A DNA stretch of 64,000 nucleotides from an uncultured Pseudomonadales bacterium (GCA_938017975.1 CALIKQ010000002.1:1-64000); one strand, 5' to 3'; positions 25,663 through 34,770 are shown, counted from the first letter of the stretch. Notes: a model not told the origin generated them from the sequence alone. Made by a program: numbers and translations.

Positions 25663-26838
25663 TCAGTCCGGCAGACCGAGCACCCGTTTGGCAATAATGT
25701 TCATTTGCACTTCATTGGTACCTCCGTAGATGGTGACGGCCCGGTCTCGCAACCAGCCTCGAGTCGCCTCGAGCTCTTCTGGCTCAAAGCCTTCTCCATC
25801 CCAGCCTACTCCGGCCATTCCTCTTAGCTCCGACTTGAGCGCGGACCCCTCCTTGGCGATTGTAGAGCCGACAAGCTTAAAAATTGATGTCGTAGCCCCC
25901 GGTGCTTTTCCGCTTTGAGATTCAGCAGAGACTCTCTGCACCGTCAACTGCATGGATTTTTCAAGCATGACCTGCTTTGTGATTTTCTCACGCGCTTCAA
26001 AATCGCTCACTCGGCCTTGATCTTCACCGAGGTACTGCTTTCCGATTTCAGCGTAAGGGTTCAGGGTCTTTACAACTTTTTTGCGTCTTGGGGCAGGTGC
26101 GGCAGATCGCTCGTACTGCAGCAAGCGCTTGCCTACAGTCCATCCCTTGTTGAGCTCGCCCACCAGATTGCTGCGAAGCGCGATGGCATTATCGAAGAAT
26201 GTCTCACAGAACGGCGATGAGCCAGATATCAATTGGATGGGCTTCACCGAGACGCCATCTTGATGCATATCCAGCAGGACGAAACTGATCCCATCATGTT
26301 TACTGGCATCCGGATCGGTGCGAACCAAGGCAAACATCCAGTCGGCGTTATTGGCGCCAGACGTCCAGATTTTCTGACCATTGATCACAAACTGGTCCCC
26401 TTCGAGTACCGCTTTCGTCTGCAGACTCGCCAAATCAGACCCTGACCCTGGCTCGCTGTAGCCCTGACACCATCGGACCTCGCCCGTCGCTATTTTGGGC
26501 AAATGCTCGAGTTTCTGTGCTTCTGTTCCAAATTCAAGCAAGGTTGGACCAATCATCGCCAAGCCCATTCCAGTTTCAGGTGGTAGTGCTTTAATCGCGG
26601 CCATCTCTTCTTGAAAGACTTGGTATTCCTCTCGGCTCATCTCGGCCCCGCCGTAATCCTTCGGCCAGAGCGGTGCTGTCCACCCTCGGGCAGCGCACGC
26701 ATCGCGCCAAGCTCGGGCATCATCAGTATTGTAGATATCGAACGCATCTTCAAAATGCACTGGTTTATTACGCATACTGCTCGGGCAGTTTGCCTCTAAC
26801 CACTCCCTGGCTTCTGTTCTAAAAGTTGCGATATCCAT
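25663..26838 (-). CDS. Acyl-CoA dehydrogenase family protein
   Basis: FAD-dependent acyl-CoA dehydrogenase that introduces the alpha-beta double bond in an acyl-CoA. Family signatures are RWCQGYSEPGSGSDLASLQT (about residue 120-140) and WTSGANNADW after it, for FAD and substrate binding. The C terminus is IYGGTNEVQMNIIAKRVLGL, the usual flavin-contacting end. The length is 391 aa from the chosen ATG, which has AAGGAA 6 bases upstream; the longer frame adds nine residues without support. The acyl chain specificity is not clear. In actinobacteria and marine proteobacteria similar enzymes act on steroid or terpenoid side chains, so a non-fatty-acid substrate is possible. Confidence 0.9.
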   Translation of the reverse strand: MDIATFRTEAREWLEANCPSSMRNKPVHFEDAFDIYNTDDARAWRDACAARGWTAPLWPKDYGGAEMSREEYQVFQEEMAAIKALPPETGMGLAMIGPTLLEFGTEAQKLEHLPKIATGEVRWCQGYSEPGSGSDLASLQTKAVLEGDQFVINGQKIWTSGANNADWMFALVRTDPDASKHDGISFVLLDMHQDGVSVKPIQLISGSSPFCETFFDNAIALRSNLVGELNKGWTVGKRLLQYERSAAPAPRRKKVVKTLNPYAEIGKQYLGEDQGRVSDFEAREKITKQVMLEKSMQLTVQRVSAESQSGKAPGATTSIFKLVGSTIAKEGSALKSELRGMAGVGWDGEGFEPEELEATRGWLRDRAVTIYGGTNEVQMNIIAKRVLGLPD

Positions 26839-27225
26839 AGCTTTTCCTTGTTGTTGACGCGACATCCAACTTGTTGGATTGGGGCCCTTTGAACAAGCGC
26901 CACTCTTCGCGATGTCTTCTAATCATGACCCGACACTATCACACAAACGGGCTGTTTTTAAACTGATACGCATTGGGTCTTCAACAGGTTCTATAGTGAG
27001 CTGGCGGGTCGCTTGCACAACTCAAATGCCCTACCTCAGAGAGATCAGACCCAAAAAATTGGTGCTTTCTTCACCTGGTCCAGACTCGCTGAGCGCTACC
27101 TAACGACCGAGCATGGCTTTTGATTGAAAACGCTCCATAGCCGCGTTTCTCTAGAGCGCATTGCCTGAAGGACTTTTTAAAAGGCGCTCTCCGCCAAAGC
27201 TCGCGAAGACATCAGAAGCTTGTTT
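26839..27225. other. Intergenic region without recognised features
   Basis: This 387-bp gap lies between two minus-strand genes (BVMO-like and acyl-CoA dehydrogenase). Short open frames on the plus strand have no ribosome sites and no family resemblance. No terminator with a T run was found. Confidence 0.5.
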
Positions 27226-28848
27226 TTAAGCAAACTCAAATCCGCGATAGCCAGCCTTTGCTACAGCATCGCAGGCCAATCGATAAGGACCAACCCCTGC
27301 TGCATAGGGCATAAAGACCCTTGGTTTACCGGGCACATTCGCGCCCAAATACCAAGATCCGCCTTGAGGGAATAACGTACTGTTAGCGACCTCCTGAACA
27401 TGCTGCATCCAGCCCGACTGAGATTCAGCACTCGGCTCGACGCGCTGATGGTCTCGATCGCCCATAAACTCAAGGCAACCCATAACAAAGTCGACATGCT
27501 GTTCAATCGACACCATCATATTTGATAAGACTGAAGGACTTCCTGGCCCAGTAATCATAAAAAGATTTGGGAAGCCATGAGCCATCAAACCTAAATAAGT
27601 TTTTGGACCTTCCGACCAGGCTTCCGCAAGTGTAAAACCCTCTGGCCCCATCACATTCATCGACAGTAAGGCGCCAGTCATTGCGTCGAACCCGGTGGCG
27701 ATCACCAAAGTGTCGAGCGCTACATGCTCAGACTGCAGCTGAACCCCAAGCTCGGTGATTTTGACGATCGGATCTTTCCTGAGGTTGACCAGTCTCACAT
27801 GGGGCAAGTTGTAAGTTTCATAATAATTACTGTCAACGCAGATCCGCCTAGTTCCAATCGGATGATTGCTGGGACATAGCGCCGTAGCGGTCTCGGGGTC
27901 GCGAACGAGGCGCTTTATTTTTTGGTGGACAAAATTTTGCACAAACGCATTGGCCACCGGGTTCATCAACGTATCCCCAATCGCGCCCATAAATCGAGCA
28001 CCGCCTCTTTCCCATGCAGCTTCCAAAATACTGTTCGCTTGATCCTCGGTGAGCGATTCAAACAAAACAGGATCAATGGGGCCTGCCTGGGGTAGTACGG
28101 CAAGATCGCCGAATCCAGAACCAATCCCCTGTCGATGATTCTCTCGGTGTTCAGCGTACCGCTTTTTAAACGCATCAACCCAATCAGCATCCAAGACCTT
28201 GTTGTGAGCGGGTACGCTAAAATTTGGGGTTCGCTGAAACACGGTTAATTCATCCGCCTCACTTGCAATGACAGGTACTGCCTGGATGCCCGAGGACCCG
28301 GTCCCAATCAAACCCACGCGCTGATCCTTAAAGTTGACGGGCTCTGTCGGCCACTGACTGGCCTGGTAAAAATTGCCAGAAAAGTGCTCTAACCCATCGA
28401 TATCGGGTCTTCGAGGAACGGACAAGCAGCCCGTTGCCATAATACAAACCTTCGCCTGAAGGATCTGGTTTTGGCTTGTTGCGACGACCCATGCCCCTTG
28501 AGGCTCATCCCACACTGCGGATGCCACCCTAGAGTCAAAATCGATGTGCCGCCGAAGGTCGAATCGATCCGCTACGTGACGTGCGTAAGCGAGAATCTCT
28601 GGCTGTTGGGCATAGCGCTCTGACCAAGTCCAGTCCTGCTCTAGATCGCTGGAGAAAGAATAAGAATAAGCGAGGCTTTCTGCATCGCACCGAGCGCCAG
28701 GATAACGATTAAAATACCACGTACCGCCCACGTCGCTCGCTTGCTCTAGAACACGCACAGTTCGGCCAGTCGCCAGCACCCTGTGGAGCATATACAGTCC
28801 AGCAAAGCCAGCGCCCACAATAACAACATCGTATTGGTTACTGCTCAT
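27226..28848 (-). CDS. Baeyer-Villiger-type flavin monooxygenase with altered fingerprint
   Basis: FAD- and NADPH-dependent monooxygenase like cyclohexanone-type Baeyer-Villiger enzymes. The FAD loop is GAGFAG (12-17) and the NADPH loop GTGSSG (182-187). The BVMO fingerprint FxGxxxHxxxW is present at 156-166 as FSGNFYQASQW, so the conserved His is Gln162. Other hallmarks are GTWYFNRYPGARCDAES (42-58) and the near C-terminal FPNLFMITGPGSPSVLSNM. The length of 540 aa from the chosen ATG is standard; this start has GAGGATGAG directly upstream, whereas the longer frame to 28938 has no site. It may insert oxygen into cyclic or long-chain ketones, though the His change could alter activity. Confidence 0.88.
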   Translation of the reverse strand: MSSNQYDVVIVGAGFAGLYMLHRVLATGRTVRVLEQASDVGGTWYFNRYPGARCDAESLAYSYSFSSDLEQDWTWSERYAQQPEILAYARHVADRFDLRRHIDFDSRVASAVWDEPQGAWVVATSQNQILQAKVCIMATGCLSVPRRPDIDGLEHFSGNFYQASQWPTEPVNFKDQRVGLIGTGSSGIQAVPVIASEADELTVFQRTPNFSVPAHNKVLDADWVDAFKKRYAEHRENHRQGIGSGFGDLAVLPQAGPIDPVLFESLTEDQANSILEAAWERGGARFMGAIGDTLMNPVANAFVQNFVHQKIKRLVRDPETATALCPSNHPIGTRRICVDSNYYETYNLPHVRLVNLRKDPIVKITELGVQLQSEHVALDTLVIATGFDAMTGALLSMNVMGPEGFTLAEAWSEGPKTYLGLMAHGFPNLFMITGPGSPSVLSNMMVSIEQHVDFVMGCLEFMGDRDHQRVEPSAESQSGWMQHVQEVANSTLFPQGGSWYLGANVPGKPRVFMPYAAGVGPYRLACDAVAKAGYRGFEFA

Positions 28849-29458
28849 CTCATCCTCTGATCTCAGGCATCCTTTGAGGTTGGCTAACACAGACTCAATC
28901 TGCATACGCAGCCACAACGAATCGATTTTAAGACTCAATCTAGTCCGCCAGAAGGTCCAACGGTTCCGACCGGATTGCGTTAAGCTCAGCGCTAACGCCC
29001 TACCCTCGCGACAGACCGTTCAAACATATCAAAAACAAGCCGACATCGCGAAATTTCAATACATGGCTGGGAGGCCTCTGTTGTTCCTGACAGGAGGAAC
29101 AATCGCGCAGTCCGCTCAATGATTTAATTTCTGCCGACCGAAATCACACAGAAGCCTCAAATCAAGAAGGCAGAACGACAATGATAAAAATTTAAGTCTC
29201 TCGCCAGACATTGGAGCGCGCACAGTCAAGGACGATCGATGACAACATCGCTGCCGCAAAGTATCGGGCAAACTAACTGAATCGTTCCGCTTATTCTTTA
29301 TTTACAATCGATGCTCATCTAACTGTCAAGCGAAAGACTGCCGCCGAGCGAGGGTTTAGCGTTGATTCATCATCCTCGTTTTGCCGCTAGAATATGGTGA
29401 GGCCAAACCCTGATCATTCAGTTCGAACTCAAAGGCCGCCAAATCAAGGAGAAATTTC
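28849..29458. other. Long divergent intergenic region
   Basis: This 610-bp gap separates the divergent BVMO-like and GltB-like genes. No coding frame is convincing. TTGATT (29362) and TAGAAT (29388) lie upstream of the GltB-like gene but with a 20-bp spacer, too long for a good sigma70 promoter. GGAGGAAC at 29092-29099 looks like a ribosome site but no start codon follows. Confidence 0.5.
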
Positions 29459-31072
29459 ATGGAATGGTTATTCGGGAGATATTCTGCGCTCTTCTACAGC
29501 CTCGTATCAGCACTTAGTTTTGGCGCACTGATTCTTGGGCAATCTCATCCGCCGATTTACCTCTACTTGTTGGCTGGGCTCTTTACCGCCAGTAGCGCTG
29601 TCGGCGTTTTTGACTATCTACAAAAAGGCAGCGCTCTACGCGCTAATTTTCCGATTCTGGGCCACCTCCGGTATTTCTTCGAGAGTATCAGGCCGGAATT
29701 GCGGCAATATTTTTGGGAAGATGATGATGAGGCTCTGCCCTATTCCCGCAACCAACGCGCCATGGTCTATCAGCGGGCCAAATCAGAAATGGCTGTCAGA
29801 CCTTTTGGTTCCATCGAAGCCATGTATCAAGAGGACTTTGATTGGTTGAATCACTCCTTGGCTCCACTTGAAGTGACAGCGGCTGACTTCAAGACGATGG
29901 TAGGTTTGGGTGAGGCCGCCTATGAAATGTCTCTGTTAAATATTTCTGGCACCTCCTTCGGCGCCCTGTCTCCGCCAGCAATTAGAGCCCTGAATCAAGG
30001 TGCTCGCCTGGGCGAGTTTGCTCACAATACGGGCGAAGGATCACTCTCTGCGCACCACGAAGCGGGTGGCGGAGATCTGATTCTGCAGGTATCTACCGGC
30101 TACTTTGGATTTCGAACCAGCGCAGGACGCTTAGATCGGGCTTTGTTTAAAGCCAAGGCCCAGCTCGACCAGGTCAAAATGATCGAAATTAAGCTCAGTC
30201 AAGGCGCAAAACCTGGACATGGCGGTATGCTTCCGGGCTCCAAGGTGACCGCAGAAATTGCGTCAACCCGAGGCATACCTGTGGGGGTCGACTGCCTTTC
30301 ACCACCCGCTCACGTTGAATTTGAAACGCCTTTTGGGCTGTTGGAATTTGTCTCAGAGTTACGTGACCTCAGCGGCGGCAAGCCCGTCGGTATCAAGCTC
30401 TGCATCGGTCACCCATGGGAGTTCATCGCCATTGTTAAAGCCATGGTGACATCCAAGCAATACGTCGATTTTATCACTGTCGATGGCGCTGAAGGCGGCA
30501 CAGGCGCGGCTCCAGCAGAGTTCGCCGACCATCTCGGCAGTCCTCTAACAGATGCCTTAATTTTTGTTGACAATGCACTCAAAGGTGCAGGGCTCAGGGA
30601 TCGAGTCAAAATTGGTGCATCAGGCAAACTGGTCAGCGCTTTTGACATTGTCAAACACTGCGCTTTGGGCGCCGACTGGATCAATATGGCCAGGCCTTTC
30701 ATGTTTGCCTTGGGTTGCATCCAAGCCAGAAACTGCGCCTCAGGGCTCTGCCCGACAGGGATCGCCACCATGAATCCAGAGCGATATCGGGTTTTGGACG
30801 TCGACCTGAAAGCTGATCGTGTCAGAAATTTCCATCGAAACACGCTTGCCGGGGTTGGAGAACTCATCGCTGCAGCAGGCATTGCCCACCCAGCTGACCT
30901 CAATCGGCGGCACATCGTGCGCCGGCTGTCTGGCAGTGAAATCCTGCTGGCTGATCAGATTTATCCCAAGGTCACGAACCATCAACTTTTTACGGACAAT
31001 GCGATCGAAGATCCACGTCTGGCCGTTTATTGGTCAAGGGTCTCAGGCGATAGCTTTAGACCAACGGACTAA
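29459..31072 (+). CDS. FMN-binding glutamate synthase family protein (membrane-anchored GltB-like)
   Basis: Protein with two N-terminal hydrophobic segments (about residues 10-27 and 32-50) and a large cytoplasmic domain that matches the FMN/3Fe-4S synthase domain of glutamate synthase. Visible are the FMN-site glycine stretches SQGAKPGHGGMLPG (257-270) and VDGAEGGTGAAP (about 340-351), and the cysteine cluster CIQARNCASGLC (Cx5Cx4C) for an iron-sulfur center. No glutaminase domain or GltD partner is nearby, so it does not make glutamate as a standard GOGAT. The length of 537 aa is normal for this COG0069 stand-alone group, whose substrate is unknown. AAGGAG precedes the ATG. A hairpin terminator follows. 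Confidence 0.85.
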   Translation: MEWLFGRYSALFYSLVSALSFGALILGQSHPPIYLYLLAGLFTASSAVGVFDYLQKGSALRANFPILGHLRYFFESIRPELRQYFWEDDDEALPYSRNQRAMVYQRAKSEMAVRPFGSIEAMYQEDFDWLNHSLAPLEVTAADFKTMVGLGEAAYEMSLLNISGTSFGALSPPAIRALNQGARLGEFAHNTGEGSLSAHHEAGGGDLILQVSTGYFGFRTSAGRLDRALFKAKAQLDQVKMIEIKLSQGAKPGHGGMLPGSKVTAEIASTRGIPVGVDCLSPPAHVEFETPFGLLEFVSELRDLSGGKPVGIKLCIGHPWEFIAIVKAMVTSKQYVDFITVDGAEGGTGAAPAEFADHLGSPLTDALIFVDNALKGAGLRDRVKIGASGKLVSAFDIVKHCALGADWINMARPFMFALGCIQARNCASGLCPTGIATMNPERYRVLDVDLKADRVRNFHRNTLAGVGELIAAAGIAHPADLNRRHIVRRLSGSEILLADQIYPKVTNHQLFTDNAIEDPRLAVYWSRVSGDSFRPTD

Positions 31073-31089
31073 GACGAATTCTTTGTTCG

Positions 31090-31109
31090 CCGGGTGTGCC
31101 CGGATTTTT
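31090..31109 (+). terminator. Rho-independent terminator after the GltB-like gene
   Basis: Stem CCGGG (31090-31094) and CCCGG (31099-31103) with a TGTG loop, followed by ATTTTTA. It sits 18 bp after the stop of the GltB-like gene on the same strand. Confidence 0.65.
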
Positions 31110-31111
31110 AT

Positions 31112-31132
31112 CAATGCCCTCCTGGGGCATTG
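31112..31132. terminator. Second hairpin in tandem
   Basis: Perfect 8-bp stem CAATGCCC (31112-31119) and GGGCATTG (31125-31132) with a 5-base TCCTG loop, directly after the first terminator and before the 3' end of the converging LLM gene. No T run follows on either strand. It may protect one of the two mRNA ends. Confidence 0.4.
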
Positions 31133-31184
31133 CTATCAATAAGGCCCGGACCCAGATTAACGCTTAACAGCCGATCACATGAAT

Positions 31185-32057
31185 CTAATTCGGGGATAAG
31201 GCCTCTAAACAATCCCAATCTAGGACAGCCATGCCCATCTCCGGATGAATCGGCTGAACACAAACATGATCGGCCCCTGCATCATGGTGCTCTTGAATCC
31301 TATTTCGGATCTGCTCGATCGTGCCCCACGCAAAAGTTGTATCAATAAACCGATCTGATAAATCGTCGATATCAGAATCGGTCAATCCCATCCGAAGCCA
31401 ATTATTTCTGTAATTGGGCAACATATGATAGATCTTAGCCACCGGCCGAGCGACCGCGCGCGCCTTCTCAGGATCTTCTTCGCAAATCACTTTTTGTTCG
31501 ACACAGAGCAAAGGTCCAGCTCCCATCACATCGCGGGCCATCCGGGTGTGCTCTGGAGAGGTAAAGTAAGGATGCGCCCCGCTTGCTTGCTCAGCCGCCA
31601 AAGCCAACATTTTAGGCCCAAGCGCTGCTATGACCGTTGGCGTATCTTCTGAAGGCATCCGCCCCGTATAAGGCGAACCTTGCATTTTTTCCAGATAACT
31701 TCGCATCGTTGCAACCGGTGGCCGGTACTGCAAGCCTCTGACACCTTCAACCAAGGGCTTATGAGAGACACCGATCCCCAGCAGAAACCGATTACCCGAT
31801 TGTTCGGCCAATGACTTCTGAGCAGCCATCGTAACGCCGGGCTCGCGGTGATAAATGTTCATAATGCCAGTCGCAATGTTTAAGTCGGAAGTCTGACTAA
31901 GTAGCCAAGCGGCTGTGGCAACTGGACTCTTGCCGACAGTCTCTGGAATCCACAAAGTACCGAAACCGAGCTTTTCAATTCTTTGAGCAGCGTCAGCTGC
32001 CTCCATAGATGTCATTGCATCCTGAAAGTACCAAACTCCTAGCTTTCCTAAATTCAT
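31185..32057 (-). CDS. LLM class oxidoreductase, TIGR03620-like (F420-type)
   Basis: TIM-barrel oxidoreductase of the luciferase-like superfamily, resembling the MSMEG_4141-type group annotated as F420-dependent. It shows LGVWYFQDAMTSMEA near the start, RIEKLGFGTLWIPE (about 26-39), NIATGIMNIYHREP, RFLLGIGVSHKPLVEGVRG, and a late AGADHVCVQPIHP. The length of 290 aa is normal. The ATG at 32057 has AGGAGG 4 bases upstream; an adjacent in-frame TTG is too close to the site. The gene converges on the GltB-like gene. The cofactor may be F420 or FMN; the substrate is unknown. Confidence 0.83.
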   Translation of the reverse strand: MNLGKLGVWYFQDAMTSMEAADAAQRIEKLGFGTLWIPETVGKSPVATAAWLLSQTSDLNIATGIMNIYHREPGVTMAAQKSLAEQSGNRFLLGIGVSHKPLVEGVRGLQYRPPVATMRSYLEKMQGSPYTGRMPSEDTPTVIAALGPKMLALAAEQASGAHPYFTSPEHTRMARDVMGAGPLLCVEQKVICEEDPEKARAVARPVAKIYHMLPNYRNNWLRMGLTDSDIDDLSDRFIDTTFAWGTIEQIRNRIQEHHDAGADHVCVQPIHPEMGMAVLDWDCLEALSPN

Positions 32058-32285
32058 CAATCCTCCTTAACGAACAACGATTTATAAACTGCAACGGACC
32101 GTACCACAGTTCTCATCTCCGGTGTCGTCTATCTGCCCAACCCCGCTTTTATTGAAGGCGCAGGTAAAAGGTTCGAAATTGCGCTTTAAGGAGCACATCA
32201 ATGATTGAGACTGGATACTAAAACACGAACCCGAGGGCACTATCCTGACCTTTGTACGACAAAGCCCACCCATTACCCTTTTCTC

Positions 32286-33050
32286 TTAGGCCTCAGGCCA
32301 CCATCGATATCCCATGGTCTCAAAACGTTCTATCGCGGCCTGATTTGGCAGACCGAAGTATTCACCCAAAACCTTGGACTCGCGCATTTCGAGGAACCCA
32401 CCCCGTTGAATTTGTTCGATTGCGCCTACCAACACGGGCAACGCCAGCCGATATAAATTGGCAAGCAATGTCGAATAGTCAAGACGAAGATCGAGCGGAT
32501 AGGATCGCCGAGCCAAGATGGGGCCTGTATCGATGCCCTGATCGATGATCTGATGGACCGTGAATCCATAGTTGGCCTCCTTACGGATCATCGCCCAGAA
32601 GGTTGCCATGATACCTCTGTACTCTGGCAACAAACCCGAATGAAGATTAATGACACCAAATCGCGGCAAGCCGATGATTGGTGGGCGTAAGATCGAGCCA
32701 AACCGCACAGACACGATCAACTCAGGGTTAAAAATCTCTGCTGTCTTTTTACCCGATCCTTGATTCAGATTATCAACCAATATGACCGAGCATCCATACC
32801 GTTCTGCCATCGCCTCAGTCATTGCGCTCTCGACCGGATTGGTTGCTTCATCAGAGATCAATCCCAAGGCTGCGCGCAGATTCAGCTGATCCCGCAATGC
32901 GAGCCGAACAAGCGCTTGAGGCACCGGGCCCGGTGGCCCCACCCGACGAGTGAGCATAACCTGACAGTCATGCTCCGCTAATTTTGGTAGCAAATTGTCT
33001 AAAAACTGAAAACCAGGCCAGTCCAAATTGCTCAGCAATAATATTTTCAT
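32286..33050 (-). CDS. Formyltransferase family protein (Fmt/GART-like)
   Basis: Protein of the formyl transferase N-terminal fold, which transfers a formyl group from 10-formyltetrahydrofolate. The active-site pattern INLHSGLLPEYRG (about residues 131-143) matches the H-x-S-x-LP-x-Y-R-G motif, with a D in QGIDTGPILAR about 40 residues on completing the catalytic N/H/D set (the Asn is probably N132). It is 254 aa, shorter than Fmt (about 310), and lacks the C-terminal tRNA-binding domain, so it is not the initiator tRNA enzyme. Related enzymes formylate amino-sugars or amino acids. No ribosome site is seen before the ATG. The acceptor is unknown. Confidence 0.82.
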   Translation of the reverse strand: MKILLLSNLDWPGFQFLDNLLPKLAEHDCQVMLTRRVGPPGPVPQALVRLALRDQLNLRAALGLISDEATNPVESAMTEAMAERYGCSVILVDNLNQGSGKKTAEIFNPELIVSVRFGSILRPPIIGLPRFGVINLHSGLLPEYRGIMATFWAMIRKEANYGFTVHQIIDQGIDTGPILARRSYPLDLRLDYSTLLANLYRLALPVLVGAIEQIQRGGFLEMRESKVLGEYFGLPNQAAIERFETMGYRWWPEA

Positions 33051-33143
33051 GAATAGGTTGTTGTATCCACACTGTTGGGAATTCGCATTTACAATGCTTC
33101 AGGGCACATGTAAGAATCAACCCTCCTTTCAAAGAGCCCAAGC

Positions 33144-33653
33144 ATGCTGAACCTTCCTAGCCTGTGCTTACTGGCACTCCTGAGCGTCTCAGCCCTAGCA
33201 GAGCCGCTTCATACCACGCTCAACCATCGAGAAATTAGCCCTCGACTGACAACGTCGGGACAGATCAGCTCTGCTCAAATCGCATCATTGAAAGCAGCTG
33301 AAATCGATTTGGTTATTAACCTTACGATGGAAGCATCAGAGCAAGATGCCCAAGAAGGATATGCCGTTACGAAACTTGGTATTGATTACATACATATTCC
33401 GGTTCCTTGGGACAGACCGACACAGGAAGATCTTGCGCTCTTTTTTGGCATCATGGATTTATCCCGCAAAAAAAATGTCTTAGTCCATTGTTTTGCCAAT
33501 TATCGAGCTTCTGCGTTTGTTTATCTTTATCGACGCACTGTGCTGAACGTTCCCGAAGAAGAGGCACGCGCGGATCTCGATGCGATCTGGTCGGCAGATG
33601 ATTGGGTAAAGTATCCCCAATGGGATGCCTTCATCCGCTCGACAATCAATTAA
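33144..33653 (+). CDS. Secreted tyrosine-phosphatase-like protein (DSP/BLH type)
   Basis: Periplasmic protein of 169 aa with a signal peptide (cleavage after ALA, about residue 19). The mature part resembles the dual-specificity phosphatase-like BLH/DUF442 group. The active-site loop is VLVHCFANYRASAF, with the nucleophile cysteine in HC followed by R five residues later, as in that group. An upstream LVINLTME and YIHIPVPWDRP supply the usual strand and general-acid region. The substrate, whether a phosphate ester or a sulfur compound, is not known. It stands before the CurA-like gene with 39 bp between, so the two could share a transcript. Confidence 0.78.
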   Translation: MLNLPSLCLLALLSVSALAEPLHTTLNHREISPRLTTSGQISSAQIASLKAAEIDLVINLTMEASEQDAQEGYAVTKLGIDYIHIPVPWDRPTQEDLALFFGIMDLSRKKNVLVHCFANYRASAFVYLYRRTVLNVPEEEARADLDAIWSADDWVKYPQWDAFIRSTIN

Positions 33654-33692
33654 AGCAATACCAACGCCCCAACCCTAATGGAGTTATCCGCT

Positions 33693-34682
33693 ATGTCTAT
33701 CAACCCACGCGCTTTTCACTTAGCTCAAAAACCCGAAGGTGTTCCAAAAGTCAGTGACTTCGAACTCTCAGATGTGAGTCTCAAAGCTCTTGAAGAAGGG
33801 GACGTTTTGGTTGAGAACCTTTACATGTCTGTCGACCCTTACATGCGGGGCCGCATGCGCTTCATGCCGATCGGTGCACCAATGTTCGGCGCTGCCGTTG
33901 GCCGAGTGCTCGAGTCGAGAAGCCCTGACCTGCCCGAAGGCTGTTATGTTTTGAATCCTCACAGCTGGCATAGTCATTTTGTTGAAACGTCCCAAGCCCT
34001 AACCGTTCTCGATCCAGATCTCGCGCCCCTTCCGAGTTATCTCGGTGTTATGGGTATGCCGGGCCTCACGGCTTGGGGCGGACTATTGATTACCGGGGCC
34101 TATCAGGATGGAGAAACCCTATTTGTATCTGCCGCGTCAGGCGCTGTTGGCAGTCTGGTTGGCCAAATCGCAAAACTAAAAGGCGGTCGCGTCATCGGTA
34201 GCGCGGGTTCAGACGAAAAAGTCAGCCAACTGGTCACACAGTTTGGTTTTGATCATGCTTTTAATTACAAAACGGCTGATCCGCTTACCGAATTACGCAA
34301 AGCGGCACCCGATGGCATCGACGTCTATTTTGAAAATGTTGGAGGCGCGCAGCTTGAAGCGGCGCTGACGCATATGCGGCCGCATGGAAGAATTCCAATT
34401 TGCGGGATGATTGCCCACTACAATGATCATGGAGAGCCCTCTCCCGGACCAAGAAATCTGACCGAAACCATTTATAAGTTTATTACGCTGAAAGGCTTCG
34501 TCGTGTCCGCTTTTGAGTCAGAGCGCGCAACGTTTCAGACTCAAATGGCGGCTTGGATCAAGAACGACGACATTCAATACAAGGAAACGATTTTTGAGGG
34601 TCTTGAGGCTGCGCCAGACGCGTTTATCGGACTTTTTTCTGGCGCGAATAATGGAAAAATGCTGGTCCACCTAGCAGACTAA
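33693..34682 (+). CDS. NADP-dependent oxidoreductase, CurA-like (MDR, zinc-free)
   Basis: Zinc-free medium-chain reductase like CurA and leukotriene B4 12-hydroxydehydrogenase, which reduce alpha-beta double bonds of enones with NADPH. Typical features are YMSVDPYMRGRM (about 46-57), the cofactor loop SGAVGSLVGQ near 152 with the following GGRVIGSAGSDEK, and FENVGG with MRPHGRIPICGMIAHYN. The length is 329 aa from the chosen ATG at 33693; GGAG lies 9 bases upstream, and the in-frame ATG at 33678 overlaps that site. It may act on enones from the degradation pathways in this region. Confidence 0.9.
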   Translation: MSINPRAFHLAQKPEGVPKVSDFELSDVSLKALEEGDVLVENLYMSVDPYMRGRMRFMPIGAPMFGAAVGRVLESRSPDLPEGCYVLNPHSWHSHFVETSQALTVLDPDLAPLPSYLGVMGMPGLTAWGGLLITGAYQDGETLFVSAASGAVGSLVGQIAKLKGGRVIGSAGSDEKVSQLVTQFGFDHAFNYKTADPLTELRKAAPDGIDVYFENVGGAQLEAALTHMRPHGRIPICGMIAHYNDHGEPSPGPRNLTETIYKFITLKGFVVSAFESERATFQTQMAAWIKNDDIQYKETIFEGLEAAPDAFIGLFSGANNGKMLVHLAD

Positions 34683-34770
34683 AAGCGGTCGATGACACCC
34701 CGACCTCAACGCGCAATCACCTCTTGGCCCGTCGCCATCCTTAACATCAACCAAACTCAAGGAGACTCGC

